A stretch of 64,000 nt of DNA from NCBI RefSeq assembly GCF_000160755.1, contig NZ_GG668583.1, positions 135,892 to 199,891 on the forward strand. The letters run 5' to 3'. This DNA is from Proteus mirabilis ATCC 29906. Its GTDB lineage: Bacteria > Pseudomonadota > Gammaproteobacteria > Enterobacterales > Enterobacteriaceae. Below are positions 8,434 through 18,551 of this stretch, piece after piece; within the stretch, counting starts at the first letter, position 1, and every line of letters begins with the position of its first letter. Below the pieces are notes generated by a model. That model did no database searches. It had not been told where the DNA came from and saw nothing but the letters and a program-made list of their open reading frames with translations. A program made the position numbers and the translations under genes.

Positions 8434-9082
8434 TTGTATCGGTATTATTTTAATAATAATTTCTCTATTGTTCTCGCAAGTAGAGAGTAAAATAGACATT
8501 AAAAATAGCGATAAACGTTTTTTATTATTTATATCACTGAATACATTTACTGCCAGTGATAAATTGACCTCATTAATTTCAGAGTTAGAATACAGTATAA
8601 AACAAGGTGATCATCCATTTGATAAAGTCATTTATGGTTATGTCAGTGTATTTTTATCCGCTTATTATCATAAAAATAAAGCTTATTCTCAGGCTGCACA
8701 GACAATAAAAAAGGCCTTTTTTTATCTTGATGAAGTTGTTGAACAAAATCCAACTAATTGGCGGTTGATCTATCTAAGATTAAGAATGGATGCTTTTACA
8801 GCTCGTTATTTAGGGCGCTGTGTGGTGGCTAAAAAAGACAGTCAGCAATTACTTGAGAATATTAATATCAATAGTGAACTTATACCCATGATTAACTATA
8901 TGTATGCGCGTGCATTATTTAGTTGTGAGCAAGTGACACAAGCAAAAAAGATCATGGCTCAATTACTTCAAGAAAATGAAGCGAGTAAAAAAATTGCTCG
9001 ATATAGTTTCACTAGTGTTCCTCCTTGGTTATCTATTGAAAAGACCGCGGTTATTCAACCAATAACATTAGAGAGTGATTAA
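8417..9082 (+). CDS. Small exported or anchored helical-repeat protein, unrecognised
   Basis: A protein of about 221 residues with an N-terminal hydrophobic segment after a short basic start (MGRKL, then IGIILIIISLLF), consistent with a signal peptide or membrane anchor. The rest is helical with TPR-like spacing (AYYHKNKAYSQAAQTIKKA; MYARALFSCEQVTQAKKIMAQLL), suggesting a periplasmic adaptor. Two nearby ATGs (8414 and 8417) are possible; a GGAGAG site at 8404-8409 favours 8417. It overlaps the ATPase-like gene by 17 bases and the permease gene by one. I do not recognise a named family; the position inside the export module suggests a role there. Confidence 0.6.
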   Translation: MGRKLNCIGIILIIISLLFSQVESKIDIKNSDKRFLLFISLNTFTASDKLTSLISELEYSIKQGDHPFDKVIYGYVSVFLSAYYHKNKAYSQAAQTIKKAFFYLDEVVEQNPTNWRLIYLRLRMDAFTARYLGRCVVAKKDSQQLLENININSELIPMINYMYARALFSCEQVTQAKKIMAQLLQENEASKKIARYSFTSVPPWLSIEKTAVIQPITLESD

Positions 9083-10389
9083 TGGAAAATATTATTATAT
9101 TCATCTCAATATTTATTTTGATAGGATTACTTTCTAGTTCATTATCTTGGTTTTATATCAAATACACATTAGGGTTACTTTATATAACCCTTAGCCATTT
9201 CTATCGAAATTTATGTTTTATCGTTTTACTCTGTGTCGCCATCTCGATTTTGGAGGGTTTTTATCATCACCTCACACTACTGCTCAAAGAGCAAGTAGCA
9301 TATTCCAATTTAGGGCATATCGAAATTTATAAAACAGATAATAAACAGGATATTACTAATAAGAAAGATTATTTGGAAATAACCAATGCTGAAGAAATCA
9401 TCCATTTATTAACTTATGATAAGCAGTTATTAGAAAAAATTCAGGTAATTTCACCACAAATTATTTTTTCAGGCATGATAGAAAATGTTATCAATAAAAA
9501 AACAGCATTGTTTTCTGGCCTAGCCATCGAGCCTAAGTCATTATTAACCATAGGAGCATACGATCTAACTGTTTCAGGGAGTGAATTGTCTCATGTCAGA
9601 AGAACAGAAATCACGATAGATAAGTTTATTGCTGATGCTATAAATATAAACTATGGGGATTTAGTTAATGTTGTATTTATTCATAATAATGAAAAAATGG
9701 TATTACCAACTTATGTACGTGGTATTTTTAACACACAAATAAATAGTTATCCTTATGCCATGATCAAAATTCCATTAGAAACACTACAATATATAAAAAA
9801 AAGTAAAAGTGTCTCAAAAATAAATATTCTATTAAAAAATGTGCATGATATTGATAGCGTAATAGCTAAAATAACAAGGATTAATAAAGAAAAATCTTTA
9901 AATTTGCAAGTGATCCCTGTTATTGAGAGACAAAGTTATATTATTTCTATTGTGACATTCTTTAAGTGGTCAATGCTATTATTGTATAGCATTATTGCTA
10001 TTTATTATTATTTTTTAGTGAATAAAATCATTATCATCACTATCAAAAAAGCTATTGGTGATCTGTTCGAATTTAATCGATTAGGTATTTGGCGAGGTAG
10101 TTTTTCTCGATTATTTATTTTATTGGCTATTTTTATGACTATAACAATTTCTATAACGATATTATTAACTCATCAGCTATTATCTTGGTTGATTAATTTG
10201 AAACAAATCAATATTTCTTTATCTGATAATAATAGCTATTCATTAATGCTCCCTTGGCTATGGCAATATGATGCTATGTTTAAAATCCCTCTATTATTAT
10301 TTTTTTCCGCAACAATCGCTTCGTGTATCTCTATTTTTAAAGTTAGCCACTATTTACAAAAATATCAAAAAAATAATATTACTATTTAG
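9082..10389 (+). CDS. FtsX/LolC/MacB-type ABC permease
   Basis: A 435-residue membrane protein with the MacB/LolCE architecture: N-terminal membrane helices (about residues 4-25 and 44-62), a large periplasmic domain (about 65-285), and three C-terminal helices (about 290-312, 345-367 and 400-422). The periplasmic part contains YGDLVNVVF and YVRGIF, typical of the MacB core domain. Family members extrude lipoproteins, peptides or siderophores from the inner-membrane outer leaflet or periplasm without spanning the membrane for the substrate. Here the likely cargo is the acyl product. Only one permease gene is present and the adjacent ATPase-like protein is degenerate, so a second ATPase is presumably encoded elsewhere. 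Confidence 0.8.
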   Translation: MENIIIFISIFILIGLLSSSLSWFYIKYTLGLLYITLSHFYRNLCFIVLLCVAISILEGFYHHLTLLLKEQVAYSNLGHIEIYKTDNKQDITNKKDYLEITNAEEIIHLLTYDKQLLEKIQVISPQIIFSGMIENVINKKTALFSGLAIEPKSLLTIGAYDLTVSGSELSHVRRTEITIDKFIADAININYGDLVNVVFIHNNEKMVLPTYVRGIFNTQINSYPYAMIKIPLETLQYIKKSKSVSKINILLKNVHDIDSVIAKITRINKEKSLNLQVIPVIERQSYIISIVTFFKWSMLLLYSIIAIYYYFLVNKIIIITIKKAIGDLFEFNRLGIWRGSFSRLFILLAIFMTITISITILLTHQLLSWLINLKQINISLSDNNSYSLMLPWLWQYDAMFKIPLLLFFSATIASCISIFKVSHYLQKYQKNNITI

Positions 10390-10400
10390 GAGTATGGTCT

Positions 10401-11339
10401 ATGCCATTGAGAGAGAAAAAGTATCACCAAAATCAAGAGAGCATTTTATTTTTTCCAGGTCAGGGTAGGCCTTATTTAGGTATGGGAAATAGGGTATATC
10501 GTGACGTTCCATCAATAAAAGAAGTATGGAATTGTGCGAGTGAAATAGCAGGGTTCGATGTAAGGACTGTTTGTTTAAAAGGGCCCATGAATAAATTGGT
10601 ACAAACCTGTTATCAGCAAGTGGCGTTAACAACTATCAATATTGCTTCTCTTTATTTACTGCGTGAGCATTGTTGTGTGAATGAGGCGGGTTATTCAGGG
10701 CACAGCGCTGGAGAATATTCAGCGTTATTTGCGGCGAACGTACTGGAACTTGAATCTGTCTTTAAGTTAATTAGTTATCGCGCATCTATCATGCAACAGC
10801 TCGCTAAGAATAACAAAGGGGTAATGTATGTTGTTAAAAATTGCTCTTATCAGACGTTATCAACATTGATTGACCAGCAAGATCTCGCAACAAAGGTGAA
10901 TATTTGCTGTGATAACAGTGAACTTCACCAAGTTATTGGGGGGGAGTATGCAAGTGTACGTAAGATTGTTAATCAATTAGCTAATATGAAAATAGAAACG
11001 AATAAATTAGCCGTTAATGGTGCTTGGCACACTGAATTGATGAGCGAAGGGAAAAATTTACTTGCTCACTTTTTACAGACAATCCCTTTTTCAATTCCAG
11101 ATAAACCCCTAGTGATGAATGTTTCTGCTGAGATTGTTAGCGATATTGAGACAATTAAACAGAATTTAGTTAATCAACTCACAGAAACCGTAAGATGGAC
11201 AGCAACTATGGCGCTATGGTGTCATTTAGGCTATCACAATTTTATTGAACTTGGTGATAGCAAGTCATTGTATTATTTAGCGAAAAATTCACATATGCTA
11301 AAAGATAAAAATATATTGCATGTTAATGATTATATTTAA
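10401..11339 (+). CDS. FabD-like malonyl-CoA:ACP transacylase
   Basis: A 312-residue acyltransferase of the FabD type. It carries the FFPGQG oxyanion motif, the nucleophile elbow GHSAGEYS with Ser102, Arg127 (SYRASIM), which in FabD binds the malonyl carboxylate, and His210 (GAWHTELM). All key residues are intact, so it should load malonyl units on the operon's ACP. The length matches FabD (about 309). An AGGAG sequence precedes the start and the gap to the permease is 11 bases. Confidence 0.88.
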   Translation: MPLREKKYHQNQESILFFPGQGRPYLGMGNRVYRDVPSIKEVWNCASEIAGFDVRTVCLKGPMNKLVQTCYQQVALTTINIASLYLLREHCCVNEAGYSGHSAGEYSALFAANVLELESVFKLISYRASIMQQLAKNNKGVMYVVKNCSYQTLSTLIDQQDLATKVNICCDNSELHQVIGGEYASVRKIVNQLANMKIETNKLAVNGAWHTELMSEGKNLLAHFLQTIPFSIPDKPLVMNVSAEIVSDIETIKQNLVNQLTETVRWTATMALWCHLGYHNFIELGDSKSLYYLAKNSHMLKDKNILHVNDYI

Positions 11340-11360
11340 TTATCTTATATAGGAGCAATT

Positions 11361-12371
11361 ATGTTGCCTAATTATCATTATTATATGCAAGCGCATCATC
11401 ATACTATGCTAACACCTATTTATATCGCCTCGATAGTATTAAGTTTATGCTTTATTAATAATTATAATGAGTTAAGTTTTTGGTTATTATTTATGGGTAA
11501 CTTTGCTATTTTTATTGTCATCTTACTCAGTGCAGTGATGAATGAGCGAATATATTGGCGATACTGTCTCTTTTCTGAAAAGTTTTATTTAAAAAATAAT
11601 AATAAAAGCGAGATAAAAAGGACGATAATATCACGTTATTTTACTGTTTTTTCGTTAAGCTATATAATTGGGGTTATAATAATATTTCTTGTTACCTCTT
11701 ATTTAATCGAGATTGTTTTTGATAGCCAAATATATATTATTATTTTTCTTGGTTTTTTCTTGTCACCATTAATGATATGGTTTTTTATGTATTTTTTGAT
11801 CAAGTTTTATGTCAGTTGTTCAATTCATTATTTGAATAACTTTTCTTTATATAGCCGTGAGAAGAAAAAATTTAACATATCCTATCTTATTGTTAATGAG
11901 GTTTTTTTAAGTTTACTTGTTAATTTTCCTATTGTTTTTCCGCTCCAGAACAGTGCTACTTTCTCGTTAGAGCAAGGTTATCTTAATATTGAGTTTATTG
12001 TTGCATTAATCATTCTTTTATATAGTGTTCTGTTTGTTATGCTTTTTTTATCGAAGGCGAGTAAAATTAATTACCTAATGGGGATGATTATCTGTTATAG
12101 CTTTGAAGAAGATTTTGCTGAGGTAAAAAAAAGAGGCCTGTTTTGCCGTGTATTATGGTTTCTGATTTTGATCCCTTTAGGTACATTGTTACTCTGTTTA
12201 TTATTCTATTTGCTGAATATAAAAGAGAATTTCTTTTTAATTTATTCGGTGAGTTTATCTTTAGTTATTTATCTCTATTTTATTGAGCGGAGAAATAAAC
12301 TCTATCAGGAATTTATATTAGCATTTGATATGATCTTACGTTTAAAAGCACTAAAAAATTTTAAGGAGTAA
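11361..12371 (+). CDS. Polytopic membrane protein of unknown family
   Basis: A 336-residue, very hydrophobic protein with about eight predicted membrane segments separated by short lysine-rich loops. A histidine-rich start (MQAHHHTM) precedes the first helix. The last helices are followed by a basic cytoplasmic tail. I cannot assign a family and see no catalytic motif. An AGGAG site lies 8 bases before the ATG. It is the last gene of the biosynthetic operon, followed by a stem-loop, so it may take part in product transport, maturation or self-protection. That is inference from position. Confidence 0.55.
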   Translation: MLPNYHYYMQAHHHTMLTPIYIASIVLSLCFINNYNELSFWLLFMGNFAIFIVILLSAVMNERIYWRYCLFSEKFYLKNNNKSEIKRTIISRYFTVFSLSYIIGVIIIFLVTSYLIEIVFDSQIYIIIFLGFFLSPLMIWFFMYFLIKFYVSCSIHYLNNFSLYSREKKKFNISYLIVNEVFLSLLVNFPIVFPLQNSATFSLEQGYLNIEFIVALIILLYSVLFVMLFLSKASKINYLMGMIICYSFEEDFAEVKKRGLFCRVLWFLILIPLGTLLLCLLFYLLNIKENFFLIYSVSLSLVIYLYFIERRNKLYQEFILAFDMILRLKALKNFKE

Positions 12372-12394
12372 GACATTGTGATGGTTATTATTTA

Positions 12395-12421
12395 ATCCCC
12401 TAATCAATATTATTAGGGGAT
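12395..12421. terminator. Stem-loop between convergent operons
   Basis: A perfect 10-bp inverted repeat (ATCCCCTAAT / ATTAGGGGAT) with a 7-base loop lies between the end of the biosynthetic operon and the end of the - strand amino-acid transporter operon. U-tracts are weak on both sides, so it may be a bidirectional terminator or a 3' end-protecting hairpin. Confidence 0.6.
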
Positions 12422-12428
12422 GAATAAG

Positions 12429-13178
12429 TTAAATAATTTTTTCACTCAGTGAAGGCTTTTTATTAGGGATAACATATTGCCAAAAAGAGCGTTTTTCTTT
12501 TTGGGGGGTAAATAATTTCCCCACTCGGTTGGCAATTAACTCTAATGAAAAACAGAGCACAAAGTAAATAAAGGCAACAAATAAAAAAACTTCCATCGGG
12601 TACACCATGCTGCGATTATTAACTTGTGTTGCTAAGAATGAGAGTTCACCGACACCTACAACATAAGCGAGGGAAGTATCTTTAATTAAGGCTATCCATT
12701 GATTGATAAAAGAGGGCACCATCATACGTAATGCTTGTGGTAACACGATATACCAAAGCGTCTGCCAGCGATTAAATCCTAACGATAAACCTGCTTGCCA
12801 TTGCCCTTTGCCAATAGCGAGAATACCGGCTTTAACACCATGAGCGATATAAGAGGAGGTAATAAGTGCTAGAGCACAGATCACGGTGGTTATCTCAGGA
12901 ATTTCCATTCCTAATACCACGGGTAATAGAAAATAGAGCCAAAAAATCAACATAATGACCGGAATAGCACGGAAAAAACCTAAAAAAGCGGCAAATAAGT
13001 TAACCCATACCCCTTTAAGCATGGCGAGAGCGATCCCCCCAAGCGTCCCTAATATAATAGATACAATACCGGCGATCACACTAATAAATATGGTTAAAGC
13101 CGCACCTTCTAATGGCCCATCAGGATACGCGCCAAAAAGTAGATACTGCCAATTATCAGCAATAACAGTAAAGTCCAT
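12429..13178 (-). CDS. Polar amino-acid ABC transporter permease (GltK/HisM family)
   Basis: A 249-residue inner-membrane permease of the His/Glu/Gln transporter family. It has the early GAALTIFISVIAGIVS helix and the EAA loop around QAGLSLGFNRWQTLWYIVLPQALRMMVP, which contacts the ATPase. The start is one base beyond the stop of the preceding permease gene, so the two are co-translated and should form the heterodimeric channel. In this family the ATPase gene normally follows directly; here the operon ends in a stem-loop instead. The substrate is probably glutamate, aspartate or another polar amino acid. Confidence 0.9.
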   Translation of the reverse strand: MDFTVIADNWQYLLFGAYPDGPLEGAALTIFISVIAGIVSIILGTLGGIALAMLKGVWVNLFAAFLGFFRAIPVIMLIFWLYFLLPVVLGMEIPEITTVICALALITSSYIAHGVKAGILAIGKGQWQAGLSLGFNRWQTLWYIVLPQALRMMVPSFINQWIALIKDTSLAYVVGVGELSFLATQVNNRSMVYPMEVFLFVAFIYFVLCFSLELIANRVGKLFTPQKEKRSFWQYVIPNKKPSLSEKII

Positions 13179-13179
13179 A

Positions 13180-13917
13180 TCAATATCCTTGCGCTAATTT
13201 TCGTTGCTGATGCCATTGCCCCCAAGCTTCCATTAATGCAATGGCAGCGATATACAGTATGGTGGCGACGCCGAACGCTTCAAAAGTACGTAATGATTCA
13301 GTTTCAACTTGCCTTGAAGCATAAGAAAGCTCTGCGACACCTATGGCCATAGTGAGAGAGGAGTTTTTGATAATATTCATATATTGACCCAACAATGGCG
13401 GAAGGGCGATACGAAAAGCTTGCGGTAAAATGACATAACGCATGGATTGCCAGTGGGTTAATCCTAACGCTAAAGCTGCATATTTTTGGCCTTGTCTGAC
13501 TCCCTGTATTCCTGCTCTTAGCTCTTGGGCAATAAAAGGTACAGAGTAAAAGGTAAGCCCAATAATACCGGCTAAAAATTCAAAAGAGGGCCAAGAGAGC
13601 GTTAAGCCAAATAAAGAAAGTTCATGTGGGGTGTTAAGCCATATCATGGCCGTTTGTGGCAATAGTTCACCAGAAGCAAAATACCAAAAGAAGAGCTGAA
13701 CCAATAATGGGGTATTACGAAAGAGTGAAGTATAAATGGCCGCACACCAACGTAATGGCGCGATATGGCTATCATAGGCAGCACTGAGAAGAAAACCTAG
13801 TAATGTGGCAATAATGATAGTCCAGAAAGAGATAAGCAAGGTGATTAAAAAACCTTGCCACAGCCAACTTAAGTAGTGAGGCTCAAGAAGATAGTGAGAA
13901 AGAAACTGCGCAAACAT
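13180..13917 (-). CDS. Polar amino-acid ABC transporter permease (GltJ/HisQ family)
   Basis: A 245-residue permease paralogous to the next gene. It has the N-terminal GFLITLLISFWTIIIATLLG helix and an EAA loop around KYAALALGLTHWQSMRYVILPQAFRIALP. It lies about 100 bases after the binding-protein gene, with a strong hairpin in the gap, and directly before the second permease gene. Together they form the membrane part of a three-gene import operon. Confidence 0.9.
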   Translation of the reverse strand: MFAQFLSHYLLEPHYLSWLWQGFLITLLISFWTIIIATLLGFLLSAAYDSHIAPLRWCAAIYTSLFRNTPLLVQLFFWYFASGELLPQTAMIWLNTPHELSLFGLTLSWPSFEFLAGIIGLTFYSVPFIAQELRAGIQGVRQGQKYAALALGLTHWQSMRYVILPQAFRIALPPLLGQYMNIIKNSSLTMAIGVAELSYASRQVETESLRTFEAFGVATILYIAAIALMEAWGQWHQQRKLAQGY

Positions 13918-13941
13918 AATTATTACCTATTGCAGACGCCA

Positions 13942-13961
13942 AACCCCGCAGTAGCGGGGTT
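13942..13961 (-). terminator. Intercistronic stem-loop between binding protein and permeases
   Basis: An 8-bp GC-rich stem (AACCCCGC / GCGGGGTT) with a 4-base loop lies between the periplasmic binding-protein gene and the first permease gene. The U-tract is short. As in other import operons, such a hairpin could lower read-through or stabilise the upstream message, giving more binding protein than permease. Confidence 0.5.
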
Positions 13962-14014
13962 GGTGTTTTATCAATAAATCATCGCGATAAATTAAGTCGT
14001 TATTTGCTCTACCA

Positions 14015-14854
14015 TTAGGATTGAGGCGCTTGCTCAGAAAGTGGGGCAAACTTAAAGTCACCACGAGGTTGAGCGGACTTAGTATCAGGGCCAAACCAAC
14101 GATTATAAATTTCGTCTGCTTTGCCTTCTTTCTCTAATCTTAATAGCGTGTTATTAATCTCGTTAATTAAACGCTGTTCACCTTTAGCTGCGGCAACGGC
14201 TTGATATTCTCGTGTAATACTAAAGGGCGATATTTCAAAATCAGCTTTGATTTTCTCAGGTAAATTAGCTAATAACCCTACTAATTTAGCATCATCTTGG
14301 GTTATCGCTTGTACATTGCCATTGCGTAATGCGGCAAACGCAAGAGGGGTATCGTCATAGGAGATGACTTTAGTTTCAGGATAGCGTTCACGTAAGGTAA
14401 TTTCCTGTACGGTGCCTTTGTCAGCCCCAATGCGTAATGACGCAATTTGCTCAGGGCTGGTTAATACGCCTTTGCGCGCGATAAATTTCTGTCCAGTAGC
14501 AAAATAAGGTACAGAGAAATCGACTTGTTTTGCTCGCTCTTCGGTAATGGTGAAGTTGGCGGCAATTAAATCGACTTTTTTGGCGTTAAGTAGTGGAATA
14601 CGGTTAGCTGGGTTAGTTGGACGTAATTCCAATTTTACCCCGAGATCTTTGGCAATTTCATTCGCAATATCTGCATCATAACCTGCCAATTTTTTGGTTT
14701 GTGGATCGATAAAACCAAACGGTGGGTTACTATCAAAAATAGCAATGCGTACCACACCTGCCTGTTTTATATCGTCTAATTTATCGGCTTTTGCCAGACC
14801 AGAAAAAAGCACTGAGCCAGCAATTAATGCCGTTGCCAAAACACGTAATTTCAT
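14015..14854 (-). CDS. Periplasmic polar amino-acid-binding protein (SBP family 3)
   Basis: A 279-residue solute-binding protein with a signal peptide (MKLRVLATALIAGSVLFSGLAKA, cleavage after AKA). The mature part starts with LDDIKQAGVVRIAIFDSNPPFGFID, the family 3 opening. It also has GYDADIANEIAKDLGVKLEL and the hallmark KKVDLIAANFTITEERAKQVDFSVPY, in which the Arg contacts the ligand carboxylate. The family covers glutamate, aspartate, glutamine and histidine binders. It is the first gene of the operon with the two permeases. Confidence 0.9.
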   Translation of the reverse strand: MKLRVLATALIAGSVLFSGLAKADKLDDIKQAGVVRIAIFDSNPPFGFIDPQTKKLAGYDADIANEIAKDLGVKLELRPTNPANRIPLLNAKKVDLIAANFTITEERAKQVDFSVPYFATGQKFIARKGVLTSPEQIASLRIGADKGTVQEITLRERYPETKVISYDDTPLAFAALRNGNVQAITQDDAKLVGLLANLPEKIKADFEISPFSITREYQAVAAAKGEQRLINEINNTLLRLEKEGKADEIYNRWFGPDTKSAQPRGDFKFAPLSEQAPQS

Positions 14855-14994
14855 TATTCACCCCAAAAAAGTATTCTCATTGTTATGTTGCCTATCACGC
14901 TATCAAGTTGTTCTAAGTTCATAAAATAATAAAAAATGATATGGATATGCTTTTATAGAATAAGTTAAGGAGAGATAGTGACTTTATAAACATA

Positions 14995-15028
14995 AATAAA
15001 AAAACAGAGGCAAATAATGCCTCTGTTT
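14995..15028 (-). terminator. Rho-independent terminator of the pst-phoU operon
   Basis: An 11-bp hairpin (AAACAGAGGCA / TGCCTCTGTTT) follows the phoU stop on the - strand and is followed by a run of T residues in that direction. Confidence 0.85.
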
Positions 15029-15056
15029 CAGAGCGTAAAGAGAGTGAATAAATTAT

Positions 15057-15791
15057 TTAATTAGCAGAGTGACTATCATCATTTTTTGTCAGCATTCTTT
15101 CTACTTGGTCACCCCCTAAATGACGGAAGTCATGACCCTTGACGTAGTAGAAGATAAACTCACAGATATTCTGGCAACGATCGCCAATACGTTCGATAGA
15201 ACGAGCACAGAATAATGCCGTCAGTACGCTCGGGATAGTGCGAGGATCTTCCATCATATAAGTCATTAATTGACGAACAATACCTTCATATTCGTTATCA
15301 ATTTTTGCATCTTCACGATAGACTCGAATAGCTTCTTCTAAGTCCATACGAGCGAAAGCATCAAGAACATCATGGAGCATTTGTATCGCATGTTGGCCTA
15401 AGGACTCTAAACTTACTAGCAGTGGTTGATGTTGATGTGAAAATTTCTCAAGGGCCGTTTTACAGATTTTTTCTGCCACATCACCAATACGCTCTAATTC
15501 GGCGATAGTTTTAGAAATCGCCATAATAAGGCGTAAATCACTGGCGGTGGGCTGACGTTTGGCAATGATACGCATACAGGCATCATCAATGGCAACCTCC
15601 ATCATATTGACTTTTTGATCACCTTCAATCACTTCATTGGCTAATGCTTGGTCTTGGTTATGCATTGCGGTAATGGCTTTTTTTAATTGCTCTTCAACTA
15701 AGCCACCCATGACCATCAGTTCTGTACGGATATGCTCTAACTCAGCGTTAAATTGACCAGAAATATGTTTATTGTGGTTTAAATTATCCAT
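15057..15791 (-). CDS. phoU: PhoU, phosphate-signalling regulator
   Basis: A 244-residue PhoU: two three-helix repeats with the metal-binding ExxxD-type signatures ([10 protein letters not shown] in repeat 1 and [10 protein letters not shown] in repeat 2). It links the PstSCAB transporter to the PhoR sensor, keeping the Pho regulon off when phosphate is plentiful, and limits phosphate uptake. It is the last gene of pstSCAB-phoU, 14 bases after pstB, and is followed by a strong terminator. The length agrees with E. coli PhoU (241). Confidence 0.97.
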   Translation of the reverse strand: MDNLNHNKHISGQFNAELEHIRTELMVMGGLVEEQLKKAITAMHNQDQALANEVIEGDQKVNMMEVAIDDACMRIIAKRQPTASDLRLIMAISKTIAELERIGDVAEKICKTALEKFSHQHQPLLVSLESLGQHAIQMLHDVLDAFARMDLEEAIRVYREDAKIDNEYEGIVRQLMTYMMEDPRTIPSVLTALFCARSIERIGDRCQNICEFIFYYVKGHDFRHLGGDQVERMLTKNDDSHSAN

Positions 15792-15805
15792 GATTTGCCT
15801 CGTTA

Positions 15806-16582
<777 letters not shown>

Positions 16583-16612
16583 TCAACGTTCTCTCTTGCT
16601 TAACTTTCTGCG

Positions 16613-17515
16613 TTAGCCATGCTTATTTTTAGCAAACAGCACGCGCGCGATAATATTGATAAATAGAACACAGAGGGTGATCAGTAATACGCCAGCCCAA
16701 GCAAGCTCTTGCCATTGTGAGAAAGGGCTCATGGCGAATTTAAAGATAGTCACAGGTAAGTTGGCTATCGGTTCGTTTAGATCTGTGCTCCAGAATTGGT
16801 TAGATAGTGAAGTAAATAGCAGTGGTGCTGTTTCACCCGCAATACGCGCAATCGCTAATAATACGCCCGTGATAATACCCGATACGGAGGCTTTTAACGT
16901 GATTTTAGCGATCATCTTCCACTTGGGCGTCCCTAATGCATAAGCCGCTTCCCGTAAGCTATCAGGGACTAACTTCAACATATTTTCCGTGGTGCGAATA
17001 ACAATAGGTATTTGTAATAACGCTAATGCCACAATACCCGCCCAACCAGAGAAGTGCTGCATTTGTGCCACCACAATGGTATACACAAACAGTCCAACAA
17101 CAATCGATGGGGCTGATAATAAAATATCGTTGATAAAGCGTATGACTTCCGCTAACCATGAACGACGCCCATACTCAGCAAGGTAGATACCCGCTAAGAT
17201 CCCCAAAGGAGTACCAATGACCGTCGCCCATAAAATAAGTAGACCACTACCCACAATGGCGTTAGCTAATCCGCCACCATCGGTGTTAGGGGGCGGTGTC
17301 ATTTCTGTGAATAAGGCCCAAGACATGCCATCAAAGCCTTTGGTTACTGTAGAAAACAAGATCCACATTAACCAGAACAGACCAAATGCCATGGTAGAGA
17401 CAGATAAAAACAGTGCGATACGGTTTTTTTGACGACGCCAAAGTTGGCGTTTATGGCGTATATGCAGTTCTTTTTCTGTTTGAACTTGTAATGAAGAAGA
17501 GGATGTTTTAGCCAT
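16613..17515 (-). CDS. pstA: PstA, phosphate ABC transporter permease
   Basis: A phosphate permease subunit of 300 residues with six membrane segments after a basic N-terminal tail ([13 protein letters not shown]). The EAA loop is around [25 protein letters not shown] chose the ATG at 17515 because it directly follows the pstC stop (TAAG-ATG) and a GGAG site lies 9 bases upstream; a longer frame extends into pstC. With PstC it forms the channel of the Pst complex. Confidence 0.95.
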   Translation of the reverse strand: MAKTSSSSLQVQTEKELHIRHKRQLWRRQKNRIALFLSVSTMAFGLFWLMWILFSTVTKGFDGMSWALFTEMTPPPNTDGGGLANAIVGSGLLILWATVIGTPLGILAGIYLAEYGRRSWLAEVIRFINDILLSAPSIVVGLFVYTIVVAQMQHFSGWAGIVALALLQIPIVIRTTENMLKLVPDSLREAAYALGTPKWKMIAKITLKASVSGIITGVLLAIARIAGETAPLLFTSLSNQFWSTDLNEPIANLPVTIFKFAMSPFSQWQELAWAGVLLITLCVLFINIIARVLFAKNKHG

Positions 17516-17516
17516 C

Positions 17517-18476
17517 TTAACGTGCTCCTTCATTCTTAGATAAACGTAGTGTCATAAACTTAGAAATCGCAAGGACGATAAAGGTAATGACAAATAAAAT
17601 CAGACCTAATTCCATTAATGCAGCGGTATGAAGGCCCGTTTCTGCTTCGGCAAATTCGTTGGCTAATGCAGAGGTAATACTATTGCCCGGCATAAAGAGT
17701 GATGCAGAGTCTAACTGGTAGGTGTTACCAATAATAAAGGTCACTGCCATTGTTTCCCCGAGCGCACGACCTAATCCAAGCATCACACCACCTATCACAC
17801 CGTTTCGGGTATAAGGTAAAACGATATTCCAAATCACTTCCCATGTGGTACAGCCGATACCGTAAGCGGATTCTTTCATCATCACCGGGGTCTGTTCAAA
17901 TACATCACGCATTACAGACGCGATATAAGGGATGATCATAATTGCGAGGATAACCCCTGCTGCTAATATACCGATACCAAACGCAGGACCAGAGAATAAC
18001 TCACCGACAATAGGGACTGATGAGAGCACGTTGCCAACAGGCTCTTGGAAGTATGTGGCAAAGAGCGGGGCAAAGATAAAGAGTCCCCACATACCATAAA
18101 CGATACTTGGAATAGCGGCTAATAACTCAATAGCGATACCCAATGGGCGTTTTAGCCAATTGGGTGCCAGTTCTGTTAAAAAGAGTGCAATACCAAAACT
18201 CACCGGAACCGCAATGATCAGGGCAATAATTGAGGTAACGACAGTACCGTAAATTGGTACTAAAGCACCGAATTCCTGTGCGGGTGGATCCCACTCTTTC
18301 GTCCACAAGAATGACAGACCAAATTGTTGAATACTTGGCCATGAGGCGAAAATCAGTGAAACAATGATACCTGCTAAAAGCAAAAGTGTAATTAACGCAG
18401 CTAGTCGAACTAGTGCGCTAAAAATAACGTCCCCTCGTTTACTCGGGGCCTTTATTACCGTTGTATGCTCGGCCAT
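17517..18476 (-). CDS. pstC: PstC, phosphate ABC transporter permease
   Basis: A 319-residue membrane protein with six helices. Typical PstC features are [28 protein letters not shown] and the EAA loop [22 protein letters not shown]. It pairs with PstA. The gene is 75 bases after pstS, the usual spacing in this operon, and its stop abuts the pstA start. Confidence 0.96.
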   Translation of the reverse strand: MAEHTTVIKAPSKRGDVIFSALVRLAALITLLLLAGIIVSLIFASWPSIQQFGLSFLWTKEWDPPAQEFGALVPIYGTVVTSIIALIIAVPVSFGIALFLTELAPNWLKRPLGIAIELLAAIPSIVYGMWGLFIFAPLFATYFQEPVGNVLSSVPIVGELFSGPAFGIGILAAGVILAIMIIPYIASVMRDVFEQTPVMMKESAYGIGCTTWEVIWNIVLPYTRNGVIGGVMLGLGRALGETMAVTFIIGNTYQLDSASLFMPGNSITSALANEFAEAETGLHTAALMELGLILFVITFIVLAISKFMTLRLSKNEGAR

Positions 18477-18551
18477 AAAGCCTCTTTAATTTATTACCCC
18501 CTGTGTTGCAGGGGGTGAACGTTAATCTATTTTTTAATGGTAACCCTTTGG

